The notes below the pieces were generated by a model. It did not search any database. It worked only from the letters and a program-made list of their open reading frames with translations, and was not told where the DNA came from. This document shows positions 22,951 to 31,283 of a stretch of DNA of 33,652 nucleotides, piece after piece. Made by a program: the position numbers and the translations under genes. The first letter of the stretch is position 1; every line of letters begins with the position of its first letter. Location: contig VSQE01000020.1 in the NCBI GenBank assembly GCA_009775705.1, forward strand, positions 1 to 33,652, read 5' to 3'. This DNA is from Prevotellamassilia sp. Its GTDB lineage: Bacteria; Bacteroidota; Bacteroidia; Bacteroidales; Bacteroidaceae.

Positions 22951-23904
22951 TTAGTAAATGCGGCGAGCTATCTCCGCGATGCTCTCCACGGCCGAGACGG
23001 TGTAGAAGTGGATGCTCGGTACGCCGCGGGCCATGAGTTCCCTGCATTGTGCCGTGCCCCATTCTATGCCCAGTGCCGCCACCTCCTCGTCGGTACGGCA
23101 TTTCACGGCCTCGCGCGCCAGTTCCTCCGGAAAGTCGCAATGGAACGTCTTGGGCACATTGGTCAGCTGCGACAGCCTGGTGAGCGGTTTGATGCCCGGG
23201 ATGACGGGTACGGTGATGCCTTCGTTTCTTGCCTTTTCCACAAAGCGGAAGTAGGCGGCGTTGTCGTAGAACAATTGGGTCACTCCGTATTCGGCCCCCA
23301 TCTCCACCTTGCGGCGGAACCACCGGAAGTCCTCTTCCGGGTTGAGTGCCTCCTCGTGTTTCTCAGGATAACAGGCCACTCCGTAGCTGAATTTCGTTCC
23401 CGGAACTTTCACCGGCGAGCCGTCGATGAACATCCCTTCGTTGAAGCGGTTGATCTGTTCCATCAGTTCGGTTGTGTGGGAATAGCCGTCGGGAACAGGG
23501 CGGAAGGTGCTGTCCTCTTTGGCCTTGTCGCCGCGTAGGACAAGCAGGTTCTCGATGCCTAAGAACTGAAGGTCGAGCAGCACATATTCCGTCTCCTCGC
23601 GGGTGAAGCCCGAGCACAGGATGTGGGGCACCACCGGAATGCCGTATTCGTTCTGTATGGCGGCGGCCACGGCCACCGTTCCGGGCCGGCGGCGCAGGCG
23701 GTTGCGTTGCATCAGGCCGTTTCCCAGATCCTTATAGACGTATTCGGAGCGGTGGGTCGTGATGTTGATGTATTGGGGGCAGAATTCGCGCAGGCGGTCA
23801 ATGGTCCGTTTCAGGCCGCCGATGCCTGTACCCTTGAGGGGAGGCAGCACTTCAAAGGAGAAGGCGGTCCCGTTGTTCCGACCGATTAGTTCAGTTATTT
23901 TCAT
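22951..23904 (-). CDS. metF: 5,10-methylenetetrahydrofolate reductase
   Basis: A 317-residue FAD-dependent enzyme that reduces 5,10-methylene-THF to 5-methyl-THF for methionine synthesis. Signatures are AFSFEVLPPLKG, YINITTHRSEYVYKDL, HILCSGFTREE, LLVLRGDKAKED (FAD/THF region), YGVACYPEKHEEA, AEYGVTQLFYDN and VPVIPGIKPLTRLSQL. Length fits bacterial MetF. It is first in the run metF-holB-ricT-gldH-phosphatase and has a near-ideal promoter 53-84 bases upstream. Confidence 0.95.
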   Translation of the reverse strand: MKITELIGRNNGTAFSFEVLPPLKGTGIGGLKRTIDRLREFCPQYINITTHRSEYVYKDLGNGLMQRNRLRRRPGTVAVAAAIQNEYGIPVVPHILCSGFTREETEYVLLDLQFLGIENLLVLRGDKAKEDSTFRPVPDGYSHTTELMEQINRFNEGMFIDGSPVKVPGTKFSYGVACYPEKHEEALNPEEDFRWFRRKVEMGAEYGVTQLFYDNAAYFRFVEKARNEGITVPVIPGIKPLTRLSQLTNVPKTFHCDFPEELAREAVKCRTDEEVAALGIEWGTAQCRELMARGVPSIHFYTVSAVESIAEIARRIY

Positions 23905-23956
23905 GTTGTTTGTTTTGGTGTGGTGGGACCCGTGCGGGCCGTCTCGCGCACGTTTG

Positions 23957-23988
23957 CAAATTTACAGAAAAGGAACCGAAGCACCAAA
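23957..23988 (-). promoter_or_regulatory. Promoter of the metF operon
   Basis: On the minus strand TTTG (23988-23985) is followed after exactly 20 bases by TAAATTTG (23964-23957), a near-ideal Bacteroidetes promoter. The transcript should start near 23950, about 46 bases before metF. No riboswitch-like structure is evident in that leader. Confidence 0.7.
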
Positions 23989-24185
23989 CCGCCGCATTAT
24001 TAATTGTGAAGTTTCGGAGGGGGGAAGGCGGGAATCCGTATTTTCCGAAAATCCGTTCTGCCCTTTGAAAGACGTTGGCCTATGCAAAAAGTGTGCCAAA
24101 CTGAAACGGGCGGAAATGTGACGGTGTGCGATTTCCGGTTTTTTAATACATAAGTATAAAGTTTAACGCAGGCGTCAAAAGGTTT
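23989..24185. other. Intergenic stretch upstream of the metF promoter
   Basis: No gene is visible. Plus-strand frames are short and without recognisable features. The sequence becomes AT-rich toward the tandem repeats at 24188. Confidence 0.4.
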
Positions 24186-24284
24186 TCAAAAAAGATAGGA
24201 CCTTTTTAAAAAAACATCGGACCTTTTTTGAAAAAGATAGGATCTTTTTTCGGGAAAAATCCATGTTTTTTTCATGTTAAGCAT
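24186..24284 (-). CDS. Possible 32-residue repeat peptide
   Basis: From the ATG at 24284 the frame reads MLNMKKTWIFPE followed by three heptads KRSYLFQ, KRSDVFL, KRSYLF, then TGA. The period of 7 residues comes from the 21-bp DNA repeat. The ATG lies six bases after a strong terminator hairpin (24313-24290) on the same strand, so it would be expressed only by read-through. It could equally be non-coding repeat sequence. No family recognised. Confidence 0.25.
   Translation of the reverse strand: MLNMKKTWIFPEKRSYLFQKRSDVFLKRSYLF
24188..24250. repeat. Three 21-bp tandem repeats
   Basis: Units begin around the motif GATAGGACC (24194), CATCGGACC (24215) and GATAGGATC (24236), exactly 21 bases apart, each flanked by A- and T-runs, so every unit is also roughly palindromic. 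On the minus strand they encode three heptads of the type KRSYLF/KRSDVF. Confidence 0.7.
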
Positions 24285-24331
24285 CGAAAAAAAGCCGCCC
24301 ATTGGCGGCTTTTCAGGGATTTCCTCTTTTG
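24285..24331 (-). ncRNA. Candidate short RNA (~45 nt) defined by a promoter and a terminator
   Basis: A near-ideal promoter (24369-24338) predicts a transcript start near 24331, and a 10-bp terminator stem with a run of seven T ends it near 24287. The unit is non-coding: about 18 bases of leader (GUGCAAAAGAGGAAAUCC) plus the hairpin. It could be a stable small RNA or an aborted leader for the repeat ORF beyond. No known RNA family is recognised. Confidence 0.4.
24290..24313 (-). terminator. Intrinsic terminator in the 23.9-24.5 kb intergenic region
   Basis: Perfect 10-bp stem AAAAGCCGCC with GGCGGCTTTT and a 4-base loop; the minus strand continues TTTTTTTCG. The symmetrical A/T ends could serve both strands, but no annotated gene ends here. 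Confidence 0.75.
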
Positions 24332-24337
24332 CACCAG

Positions 24338-24369
24338 CAAATATACAACATTTTGGAGCGGAAAGCAAA
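24338..24369 (-). promoter_or_regulatory. Promoter of the short transcript
   Basis: On the minus strand TTTG (24369-24366), exactly 20 bases, then TATATTTG (24345-24338). It matches the Bacteroidetes consensus as well as the metF promoter does, yet points only at a terminator 25 bases further on. Confidence 0.65.
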
Positions 24370-24480
24370 TGTTAATTAATTTATTTTTAGATTCTCCGAA
24401 TTCTGTTCGGATGGCTTTTTTTGTGTGCGGCGGCCGGAATTTTGTGGTGGGGCGGATGCCGTCCGTCCGTTCGAAATCCG

Positions 24481-24488
24481 TACCTTTG
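24481..24488 (+). promoter_or_regulatory. -7 promoter box for the ABC ATPase gene
   Basis: TACCTTTG is a perfect -7 consensus that ends six bases before the first ATG at 24495. The transcript would start at or next to the start codon, so the mRNA may be nearly leaderless, or translation may begin at the second ATG at 24498. Confidence 0.5.
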
Positions 24489-24494
24489 CAGTCT

Positions 24495-25298
24495 ATGATG
24501 AACCATGAGCCGGTCCTGTCCCTTGACCGTCTGAGTACGGGCTATCCTGCCAGACGGAGATGCCGTGTGCCTGTAGCGCACGGACTTACCGCATCCTTGC
24601 CGCCGGCCACGCTCACGGCCCTGCTCGGAGTTAACGGGGCGGGCAAGAGCACACTGCTCCGCACGGTAGCGGGTTTTCTGCCTCCGTTGGGGGGCAGGGT
24701 GTTGTGGGAGGGACGTCCGCTGGACGGTTTCACGCCCCGTGAACTGGCCCGCAAGGTGGCGGTGGTGCTTACCGGACGTATCGAGGCCGGAGGGTTGTCG
24801 GTGCGGCAGGTGGTGGAGAGCGGTCGGATGCCTTATACCTCCTTTGACGGCCGGCTGGGGCAGACGGACCGCGAAGCGGTGGAGCGCGCCATGGGCCTGA
24901 CCGGTGCCGACCGGCTGGCCGGACGCACCATGGACCGCCTGAGCGACGGGGAGCGGCAGCGGGTCATGATAGCCAAGGCACTGGCGCAGGACACGCCCGT
25001 CATCCTGCTTGACGAGCCGGCGGCCTTTCTCGACTTTCCTGGCAGGGTGGCCGTGTTGCGGTTGCTGCGCCGTCTGGTGAGCGAAGAGGGGAAGACGGTG
25101 CTCTTCTCCACCCACGATTTGGAACTGACGCTTTCCGTGGCCGACCGCCTGTGGCTCCTTGCTCCGGACGGCATCACCGAAGGCGCGCCCCGTGCGCTGG
25201 CCGATGAGGGAGTGCTTTCCCGCCTTTTCGAGTCGGAGGATGTCCGCTTCGACCGGAACGCGTTGCGTTTCGTGCCGTGCGGCTGGCCGCAGGTGTGA
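24495..25298 (+). CDS. ABC transporter ATP-binding protein (FecE/BtuD-like)
   Basis: A 267-residue ATPase of the iron-siderophore/cobalamin/heme import class. Walker A is GVNGAGKST (from residue 45), the Q-loop region is VAVVLTGRIEAGGLSV, the signature is LSDGERQR, and Walker B is VILLDEPAAFLDFPG followed by the H-loop STHDLELTL. The Q-loop/VLTG arrangement and the AFLDFPGR segment are typical of FecE/HmuV-like proteins in Bacteroidetes. An in-frame extension to 24228 is non-coding intergenic sequence. No permease or binding-protein gene is adjacent, so partners must be encoded elsewhere. The substrate is unknown. Confidence 0.85.
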   Translation: MMNHEPVLSLDRLSTGYPARRRCRVPVAHGLTASLPPATLTALLGVNGAGKSTLLRTVAGFLPPLGGRVLWEGRPLDGFTPRELARKVAVVLTGRIEAGGLSVRQVVESGRMPYTSFDGRLGQTDREAVERAMGLTGADRLAGRTMDRLSDGERQRVMIAKALAQDTPVILLDEPAAFLDFPGRVAVLRLLRRLVSEEGKTVLFSTHDLELTLSVADRLWLLAPDGITEGAPRALADEGVLSRLFESEDVRFDRNALRFVPCGWPQV

Positions 25299-25349
25299 AA
25301 GAGCGTCCCCTCCTTCATTCTGAAATCTGAAAAAACAAATATATTCTTC

Positions 25350-27422
25350 ATGATAGTCTGTATCGCCGAAAAACCGTCTGTGGCCGGAGAAATCGCAGGA
25401 TTTCTCGGTGCCACCCAGAAAAAGGACGGATATTATGAGGGCAACGGGTACCAGGTCACGTGGACCTTCGGCCACCTTTGCGAACTGAAATATCCCGAGG
25501 ACTATACCGCCGGCTGGAAGCGGTGGAGTCTGGGGGCGCTGCCGATGGTGCCTGCCCGTTTCGGCATCCGCCTGAAGCAGGACCGCGGCATAGCCCGCCA
25601 GTTTGCCGTCATTCAGGAACTCATGCGAAAGGCCGACAGCATCGTCAACTGCGGCGATGCCGGACAGGAAGGCGAGCTCATCCAGCGGTGGGTCATGCAG
25701 AAGGCCGGAGCAGCCTGCCCTGTGAGCCGTCTGTGGGTATCGTCCATGACGGAAGAGAGTTTTCGCGAGGGCTTCGCTTCCCTACGGCCACAGGAGGACT
25801 ATCGTTCCCTCTATGAGGCCGGTCTGTGCCGTGCCATCGGCGACTGGCTGCTGGGCATGAACGCCACCCGTCTCTACACCCTTAAATACGGACGGCAGGA
25901 GCAGGGTGGCGCACCCCTTTCCATCGGACGCGTGCAGACCCCCACGCTGGCCCTGATCGTGCAGCGGCAGCAGGAGATAGAGAACTTCCGGCCCGAACCG
26001 TTCTGGGTGCTCACTACGCTCTATCGGGACGTGACGTTCACCGCTGTCATGGAGGATGAGGAGGACGAAGAGAAAGAAAAGAAAAACAAGGCCGCCGTGC
26101 GCCGTGGTTTCACGGATGAGGCCGAGGGGCGGGCCGCCCTTGAGCGTATTCGGCAGGCTCCCTTTACCGTGACTTCCGTGGCCCGGAAGAACGGCACCGA
26201 GGCCCCGCCCCGCCTTTTCGATCTTACTTCACTTCAGGTGGAATGTAATAAAAAATTCAGCTATTCCGCCGAACAGACCCTGCAACTCATCCAGTCGCTC
26301 TACGAGAAGAAACTGACTACCTATCCGCGTGTGGATACGACTTATCTGAATGAGGACATCTATCCCAAGTGCAAGGGCATTCTCAACGGCATAGCCGGCC
26401 GCTATGCCGATTTGCTCGCCCCTTTGCGGGGAAGCTGTCTGCGGCAAAGCAAGAAGGTGTTCGACTCCTCCAAGGTGACGGACCACCATGCCATCATCCC
26501 CACGGGAGTGGCCCCGAACAACCTGACGGACATGGAACGGAATGTCTACGACCTTGTGGCGCGCCGTTTCATTGCCGTGTTCTATCCCGACTGCCGCTTT
26601 GCCACTACCACGGTCCGGGGCGAGGCGGCTGAGGTTCCCTTCAAGGTCTCCGGCCGTCAGATTCTGGAGCCCGGCTGGCGGGTTGTGTTTCTTAAAGAGA
26701 AGAATACGGAAGAGGAACAGCAGGACACCGCTGCCGAGGAGCGGACCCTGCCGGTTTTTGTCAAGGGCGAGAGCGGCCCCCACCTTCCTGATCTGGCCGA
26801 GAAGATGACGCAGCCTCCCAAACCTTATACCGAAGCCACGCTGTTGCGGGCGATGGAGACGGCGGGCCGCACCGTCGACAACGAGGAACTGCGGGAGGTG
26901 CTGAAGGAGAACGGCATCGGCCGGCCTTCCACCCGTGCCGCCATCATCAAGACGCTTTTTCAGCGCGACTATATCCGCCGACAGCGCAAGGCACTCATTG
27001 CCACGCAGACGGGAGTAGAGTTGATCGGTATTATCAAGGAGGAACTGCTGAAAAGCGCGGAACTGACCGGTATTTGGGAGCGGAAACTGCGTCTCATAGA
27101 GCAGCGTAAGTACAGTGCGACGCAATTCATCGACGAATTGAAACAGATGGTGGCCGACATCGTGCGGCAGGTGCTGGCCGACAACGAGAACCGCCGTCTT
27201 ACGGTGGATGCCGCCGCTGCCAACGATGACGGCTTGCCGCCTGTCCTGAAACGGGTGCGGCAGCAGGAGGCCGCGGCCGAAGTCCGTCCGCGGCGCAAGG
27301 TGCTCAGAGCCGGCAGCGTCTGTCCGGAGTGCGGCCGGGGAAAAGTGATCAAAGGGAAAACCGCCTACGGCTGTTCCCGCTGGAAGGAGGGCTGCGCCTT
27401 TCGCAAGCCTTTCAAAAAATAG
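25350..27422 (+). CDS. topB: DNA topoisomerase III (type IA)
   Basis: A 690-residue type IA topoisomerase. The TOPRIM domain begins MIVCIAEKPSVAGEIAGFLG and includes NCGDAGQEGELIQRW, with the metal-binding acidic triad D-x-G-x-E-G-E. The catalytic tyrosine lies in LTTYPRVDTTYL (Tyr325). The SIGRVQTPTLALIV and GIGRPSTRAAIIKTL motifs are intact. A Lys/Glu-rich insertion (EEDEEKEKKNK, about 235-245) lies in the central domain. The C-terminus carries one zinc-finger (CPECGRG ... CSRWKEGC). It is 51 bases after the ABC ATPase on the same strand and ends 9 bases from the convergent recQ. Topo III and RecQ act together in decatenating recombination intermediates. Confidence 0.94.
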   Translation: MIVCIAEKPSVAGEIAGFLGATQKKDGYYEGNGYQVTWTFGHLCELKYPEDYTAGWKRWSLGALPMVPARFGIRLKQDRGIARQFAVIQELMRKADSIVNCGDAGQEGELIQRWVMQKAGAACPVSRLWVSSMTEESFREGFASLRPQEDYRSLYEAGLCRAIGDWLLGMNATRLYTLKYGRQEQGGAPLSIGRVQTPTLALIVQRQQEIENFRPEPFWVLTTLYRDVTFTAVMEDEEDEEKEKKNKAAVRRGFTDEAEGRAALERIRQAPFTVTSVARKNGTEAPPRLFDLTSLQVECNKKFSYSAEQTLQLIQSLYEKKLTTYPRVDTTYLNEDIYPKCKGILNGIAGRYADLLAPLRGSCLRQSKKVFDSSKVTDHHAIIPTGVAPNNLTDMERNVYDLVARRFIAVFYPDCRFATTTVRGEAAEVPFKVSGRQILEPGWRVVFLKEKNTEEEQQDTAAEERTLPVFVKGESGPHLPDLAEKMTQPPKPYTEATLLRAMETAGRTVDNEELREVLKENGIGRPSTRAAIIKTLFQRDYIRRQRKALIATQTGVELIGIIKEELLKSAELTGIWERKLRLIEQRKYSATQFIDELKQMVADIVRQVLADNENRRLTVDAAAANDDGLPPVLKRVRQQEAAAEVRPRRKVLRAGSVCPECGRGKVIKGKTAYGCSRWKEGCAFRKPFKK

Positions 27423-27431
27423 AAAACGGAA

Positions 27432-29372
27432 TTACGGTTCTGTCTGTGACAGGCGGAAGAAGCCGTCGCGCAATTCAATGCGACCTTCTTTCGTCAACAG
27501 TCTGATAGCTGCGGCGCGGGCTTTGTCCGAGAAGCCGTCGTGGTCCAGTTCTTCGGGCCGGTGTGCTTTCCCGTCGGCCAGCAGTTCCAGAAAGCGTCGG
27601 GCCAGGGCGGTGTAGTCGGGGTGTTGCCGGCGGTGGGAAAGACAGATGTCGCAGTGGCCGCAGTCCTGACTGTCGCGGTCGCTGAAATAGTCCAGCAGGA
27701 AACGGCTGCGGCATTGCGTTTCCTGTGTGGCATACGTCAGTACGGAGTGTATGCGTTGCTCGTATTGTTCACGCCGCAGTTCGTAGATCTCGGGAGACAG
27801 ATGCAGGCGGCTGCCTTCCTCGCGTCTTTGCAGATAGGTGATGTAGGGTGTGGATTTGCGCGGGATGTAGTGAAGGACGCGCTGGTGGGTCAGTGTCTTC
27901 AGCGTCTCGTAGATGTCGTTCTCGGTCAGTCCGCAGGTCTGTGCCAGCAGGCTTTCCTCAATGTATACGTAATCGCTGAACACCCCGCCGTAGTTGCGCA
28001 GCACGGCGCGTATCACCTTGTCGCCCCGCGGGCTGATGTCCCGCAGGTTGTACAACTCGTCGCGGTCGGTGAGGAAGAGCAGGCGCGAGGTGCTTTCCTC
28101 TTCCTCACGGTAATGGATGTAGCCGGCACGTGTGAGCAAGTTGAGCGCACTCACCACCGGAACGGGGAAGAGCTTGAAATTGACGCAGAACTTTTTCAGA
28201 TTGAATTCGTAGGTGACGTGAAAGCCGTCACCCAGTGCCAGTTGGAAGAAATAGGCCAGTTTTTCGTATACATCGCGGATATATTCCTTGTCGGGGAATG
28301 TCTCTGGAATGCGTCGCAGCATTTTTCCGTGGTCGTTCCGGTTGTAGAGCAGGACGGCGTATGCCGTGTTTCCGTCCCGTCCGCCTCGTCCGGCTTCCTG
28401 AAAATAGGCTTCGATGGAGTCGGGCAGGTCCAGATGGACAACCAGCCGTACGTCCGGTTTGTCGATGCCCATGCCGAAGGCATTGGTGGCCACCATAATG
28501 CGGGTGTCATCTTCCTGCCAGGATTTCTGGCGCACGTCTTTCTCCACATTGGTCAGTCCCGCGTGGTAGAACAGGGCGGTGAAGCCTTCGTCCTTCAGGG
28601 CACGGCATACGTCCCGCGTGTTCTGTCGGCTGCGGGTATAGACGATGGCCGGACCAGGTACGCTGCGGAGGATGTGGATCAGTTCGGCCATCTTGTCTTC
28701 CGTGTGGCGCACGATGTAGCGCAGGTTGGGGCGGGCAAAGCTCATGCGCCGCACGGTGGCGGTGGTGCTGTCGAAGGCGAGGCTGCGGCAGATGTCCTCG
28801 ATCACCTCCTCCGTGGCGGTGGCGGTGAGGGCCAGCACGGGCACATCGGGCAACACCCGGCGGATTTCCGCGATTTTCAGGTAGGAGGGGCGGAAGTCGT
28901 AGCCCCATTGCGAGATGCAGTGTGCCTCGTCCACGGTGATGAACGAGATTTTCATGCGGGCCACTTTCCGCAGGAACAGTTCGGAGCCGAGGCGTTCGGG
29001 CGAGACGTACAGAAAATCGTAGGCTCCGTAGACGGCATTGTCTAAATGACGCTGGATGTCGGACCGCGACAGTCCGTTGTAGATGGCCGCGGCCCGCAGG
29101 TTACGCCGTCGCAGGTGCTCCACCTGGTCCTTCATCAGGGCGATGAGCGGTGTGACGACGAGACAGAGGCCGCCCAATGCCAGTGCCGGCACCTGGAAGG
29201 TGATGCTTTTGCCGCCGCCGGTAGGCATGAGGCCGAGAGTGTCGCGGCCGGCCGCGATGCTGCGGATGATGTCGAGCTGGATGCCGCGGAAGTCGTCATA
29301 TCCCCAGTGGGTGCGGAGAATGCGGCGGAACGTCTCGTCATCAGGCTGTGGCCGGGGAATGTCTATTCGCAT
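27432..29372 (-). CDS. recQ: ATP-dependent DNA helicase RecQ (second copy, no HRDC)
   Basis: A 646-residue RecQ. Walker A is MPTGGGKS (Lys55), the DEAH box is in TVDEAHCISQWGYDFRPSY, later motifs are NAFGMGIDKPDVRLVVHLDLP and FQEAGRGGRDG, and the RQC zinc site is CRSRFLL ... CGHCDIC. After the zinc site come a winged-helix and a short tail ending LSQTEP; no HRDC domain is visible, unlike the copy at 12756-14582. The start at 29372 (MRIDIPRPQP) is chosen; the frame is open further upstream only because it shadows recJ. Its first ten bases overlap the end of recJ, so the two are translationally coupled, fitting the known RecQ-RecJ partnership. Confidence 0.94.
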   Translation of the reverse strand: MRIDIPRPQPDDETFRRILRTHWGYDDFRGIQLDIIRSIAAGRDTLGLMPTGGGKSITFQVPALALGGLCLVVTPLIALMKDQVEHLRRRNLRAAAIYNGLSRSDIQRHLDNAVYGAYDFLYVSPERLGSELFLRKVARMKISFITVDEAHCISQWGYDFRPSYLKIAEIRRVLPDVPVLALTATATEEVIEDICRSLAFDSTTATVRRMSFARPNLRYIVRHTEDKMAELIHILRSVPGPAIVYTRSRQNTRDVCRALKDEGFTALFYHAGLTNVEKDVRQKSWQEDDTRIMVATNAFGMGIDKPDVRLVVHLDLPDSIEAYFQEAGRGGRDGNTAYAVLLYNRNDHGKMLRRIPETFPDKEYIRDVYEKLAYFFQLALGDGFHVTYEFNLKKFCVNFKLFPVPVVSALNLLTRAGYIHYREEEESTSRLLFLTDRDELYNLRDISPRGDKVIRAVLRNYGGVFSDYVYIEESLLAQTCGLTENDIYETLKTLTHQRVLHYIPRKSTPYITYLQRREEGSRLHLSPEIYELRREQYEQRIHSVLTYATQETQCRSRFLLDYFSDRDSQDCGHCDICLSHRRQHPDYTALARRFLELLADGKAHRPEELDHDGFSDKARAAAIRLLTKEGRIELRDGFFRLSQTEP

Positions 29373-31081
29373 GGACGGATGTCCTCTATTTGTAATTGGA
29401 CCTCGCCCCGTTTGTGCGTGTTCTCCTCGATGGCATAGCAGATGTCGAAGGCGCGTTTTGTCTTGATGTAGCGGGCCTGTGAGCTTTGTCCGAAGGCGAT
29501 GCCGTTCATGACATTGTTGCTTTTGTTGTCCACGAGTTCCAGTTTGATGTGTTCCTGTCCGCGTCCCACCACTTTGCTCGTTCCGTAGTCGTAGACGCGG
29601 CGTGTGCAGAAGACGGGGCGGGCATTGCACGGCCCGAAGGGGGCGAAGCGCTTCAGTTCCTGATAGAAGTGGAAAGTCACGTCCTTGAAGTCGAGTATGC
29701 CGTCGATGTCCAGGCTGGCCTGCGTCTGTTCGTCCAGAATATGCTCGGTCACGTAGGCCTCGAAACGGCGGCTGAACTCTTCCACGTTCTCCACGCGCAG
29801 AGTCAGGCCGGCGGCGTAGGTGTGTCCGCCGAAGTTCTCGAGCAGGTCGCTGCAACTCTGTACGGCCTTGTAGACATCAAATCCCGACACCGAGCGGGCC
29901 GACCCTGTGGCCATGCCTTCGCTGCGTGTCAGCACTACGGCCGGCCGGTAGTATTGTTCCGTCAGACGCGAGGCGACGATGCCGATGACTCCCTTGTGCC
30001 ATTCTTCGTTGTATATCACCACCGCGCGCCGTTCGTCCAGCCGGGGCAGGTCCTTCACCTGTTCTATGGCCTGTTCCGTCATCTGCTTGTCCAGATCCTT
30101 GCGGGCCTCATTGTACAGGTTGATGCGGTCCGCTTGTTCGAGGGCTTTGGCAAAGTCCTTCTCCACCAGCAGTTCCACGGCTTCCTTGCCGTTCTGCATG
30201 CGCCCCGAGGCGTTGATGCGCGGGCCAATCTTGAAGATGATGTCGTTGATGGACAGTTCCCGGTCGTTCAGTCCGCACACCTGGGTGATGGCCTGAAGGC
30301 CGATGGAGGGATTGGTGTTGAGCTGGCGCAGGCCGTGGTAGGCCAGGATGCGGTTCTCGCCCATGATGGGGACGATGTCCGAGGCGATGCTTACGGCGCA
30401 GAGGTCGAGCAGCGACATGAGTTTGTTGAATTCGATGCCGTTGCTCACGGCGAAGGCTTGCATGAACTTGAATCCCACCCCGCAGCCCGACAGGTGGGTA
30501 TAGGGATAGCGGTTGTCGCGGCGTTTGGGGTTGAGGATGGCCACGGCGGGCGGTATGATGTCATCGGGTACGTGGTGGTCGCAGATGATGAAGTCGATGC
30601 CCAGTTCGCGGGCGTATGTGATTTCCTCTACCGCCTTGATGCCGCAGTCCAGTACGATGATGAGTTTCACCCCCGTTTCGTCGGCATAGTCCACACCCTT
30701 GCGCGAGATGCCGTAGCCTTCCTCGTAGCGGTCAGGGATGTAGAAGTCGATGTTGGAGTAGAACTGCCTCAGAAACTTGAATACCAGTGCCACGGCGGTA
30801 CAGCCGTCCACATCATAGTCTCCGTAGACGAGAATGCGTTCCTTGCGTCCCATAGCGTTGTTGAGCCGTTCAACGGCGGTCTGCATGTCGTTCATGAGGA
30901 AGGGGTCGTGCAGGTCGGTGAGCTGGGGGCGGAAAAAACGCTTCATCCCGGCCTCGTCCGTGATGCCGCGGTCCAGCAGCAGGCGGCCCAGTGCCGGGTG
31001 TATGCCGGCAGTTCTGGCCAGTTCTTCAGCCTGGGCGGCGGCAGCGGGCGGGAGTGGTTCGTAATTCCATTTGTAATTCAT
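29363..31081 (-). CDS. recJ: Single-stranded-DNA-specific 5'-3' exonuclease RecJ
   Basis: A 572-residue DHH-family exonuclease that resects DNA ends opened by RecQ. Motifs: LVYGDYDVDGCTA (88-93), LDCGIKA, ICDHHVPDD (DHH at 168-170) and SDIVPIMGENR, then the DHHA1 domain with FGGHTYAAGLTLR. The C-terminal OB-fold contains FAPFGPCNARPVF. Length matches bacterial RecJ. Its stop lies inside the start of recQ. Confidence 0.95.
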   Translation of the reverse strand: MNYKWNYEPLPPAAAAQAEELARTAGIHPALGRLLLDRGITDEAGMKRFFRPQLTDLHDPFLMNDMQTAVERLNNAMGRKERILVYGDYDVDGCTAVALVFKFLRQFYSNIDFYIPDRYEEGYGISRKGVDYADETGVKLIIVLDCGIKAVEEITYARELGIDFIICDHHVPDDIIPPAVAILNPKRRDNRYPYTHLSGCGVGFKFMQAFAVSNGIEFNKLMSLLDLCAVSIASDIVPIMGENRILAYHGLRQLNTNPSIGLQAITQVCGLNDRELSINDIIFKIGPRINASGRMQNGKEAVELLVEKDFAKALEQADRINLYNEARKDLDKQMTEQAIEQVKDLPRLDERRAVVIYNEEWHKGVIGIVASRLTEQYYRPAVVLTRSEGMATGSARSVSGFDVYKAVQSCSDLLENFGGHTYAAGLTLRVENVEEFSRRFEAYVTEHILDEQTQASLDIDGILDFKDVTFHFYQELKRFAPFGPCNARPVFCTRRVYDYGTSKVVGRGQEHIKLELVDNKSNNVMNGIAFGQSSQARYIKTKRAFDICYAIEENTHKRGEVQLQIEDIRPCE

Positions 31082-31252
31082 TTTATGCTGTTTTTTTCTG
31101 ATCCGAAGAAGTGCCGGAGCCTATTCCGGCAAATTAGGAGCTAAGATAGGCATTTTTTCCGAATTGGCAATCGGCCGGGGCCTACAATCCGTCCGCTGTT
31201 AATATTCCTTTGGTTTCCGTACCCTGTGGCTGTCCGCATTTCATTTTTGTTG

Positions 31253-31260
31253 TATCTTTG
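31253..31260 (+). promoter_or_regulatory. -7 promoter box for ispD
   Basis: TATCTTTG, a perfect -7 consensus, 23 bases before the ATG at 31284. A matching -33 is not clear. Confidence 0.5.
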
Positions 31261-31283
31261 CCAGGTACTAATTGAATGAAACG

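Noticed and set aside
29373..29855. N-terminal extension of the second RecQ
   Set aside because: It lies entirely inside recJ in another frame; RecQ homology begins at MRIDIPRPQP.
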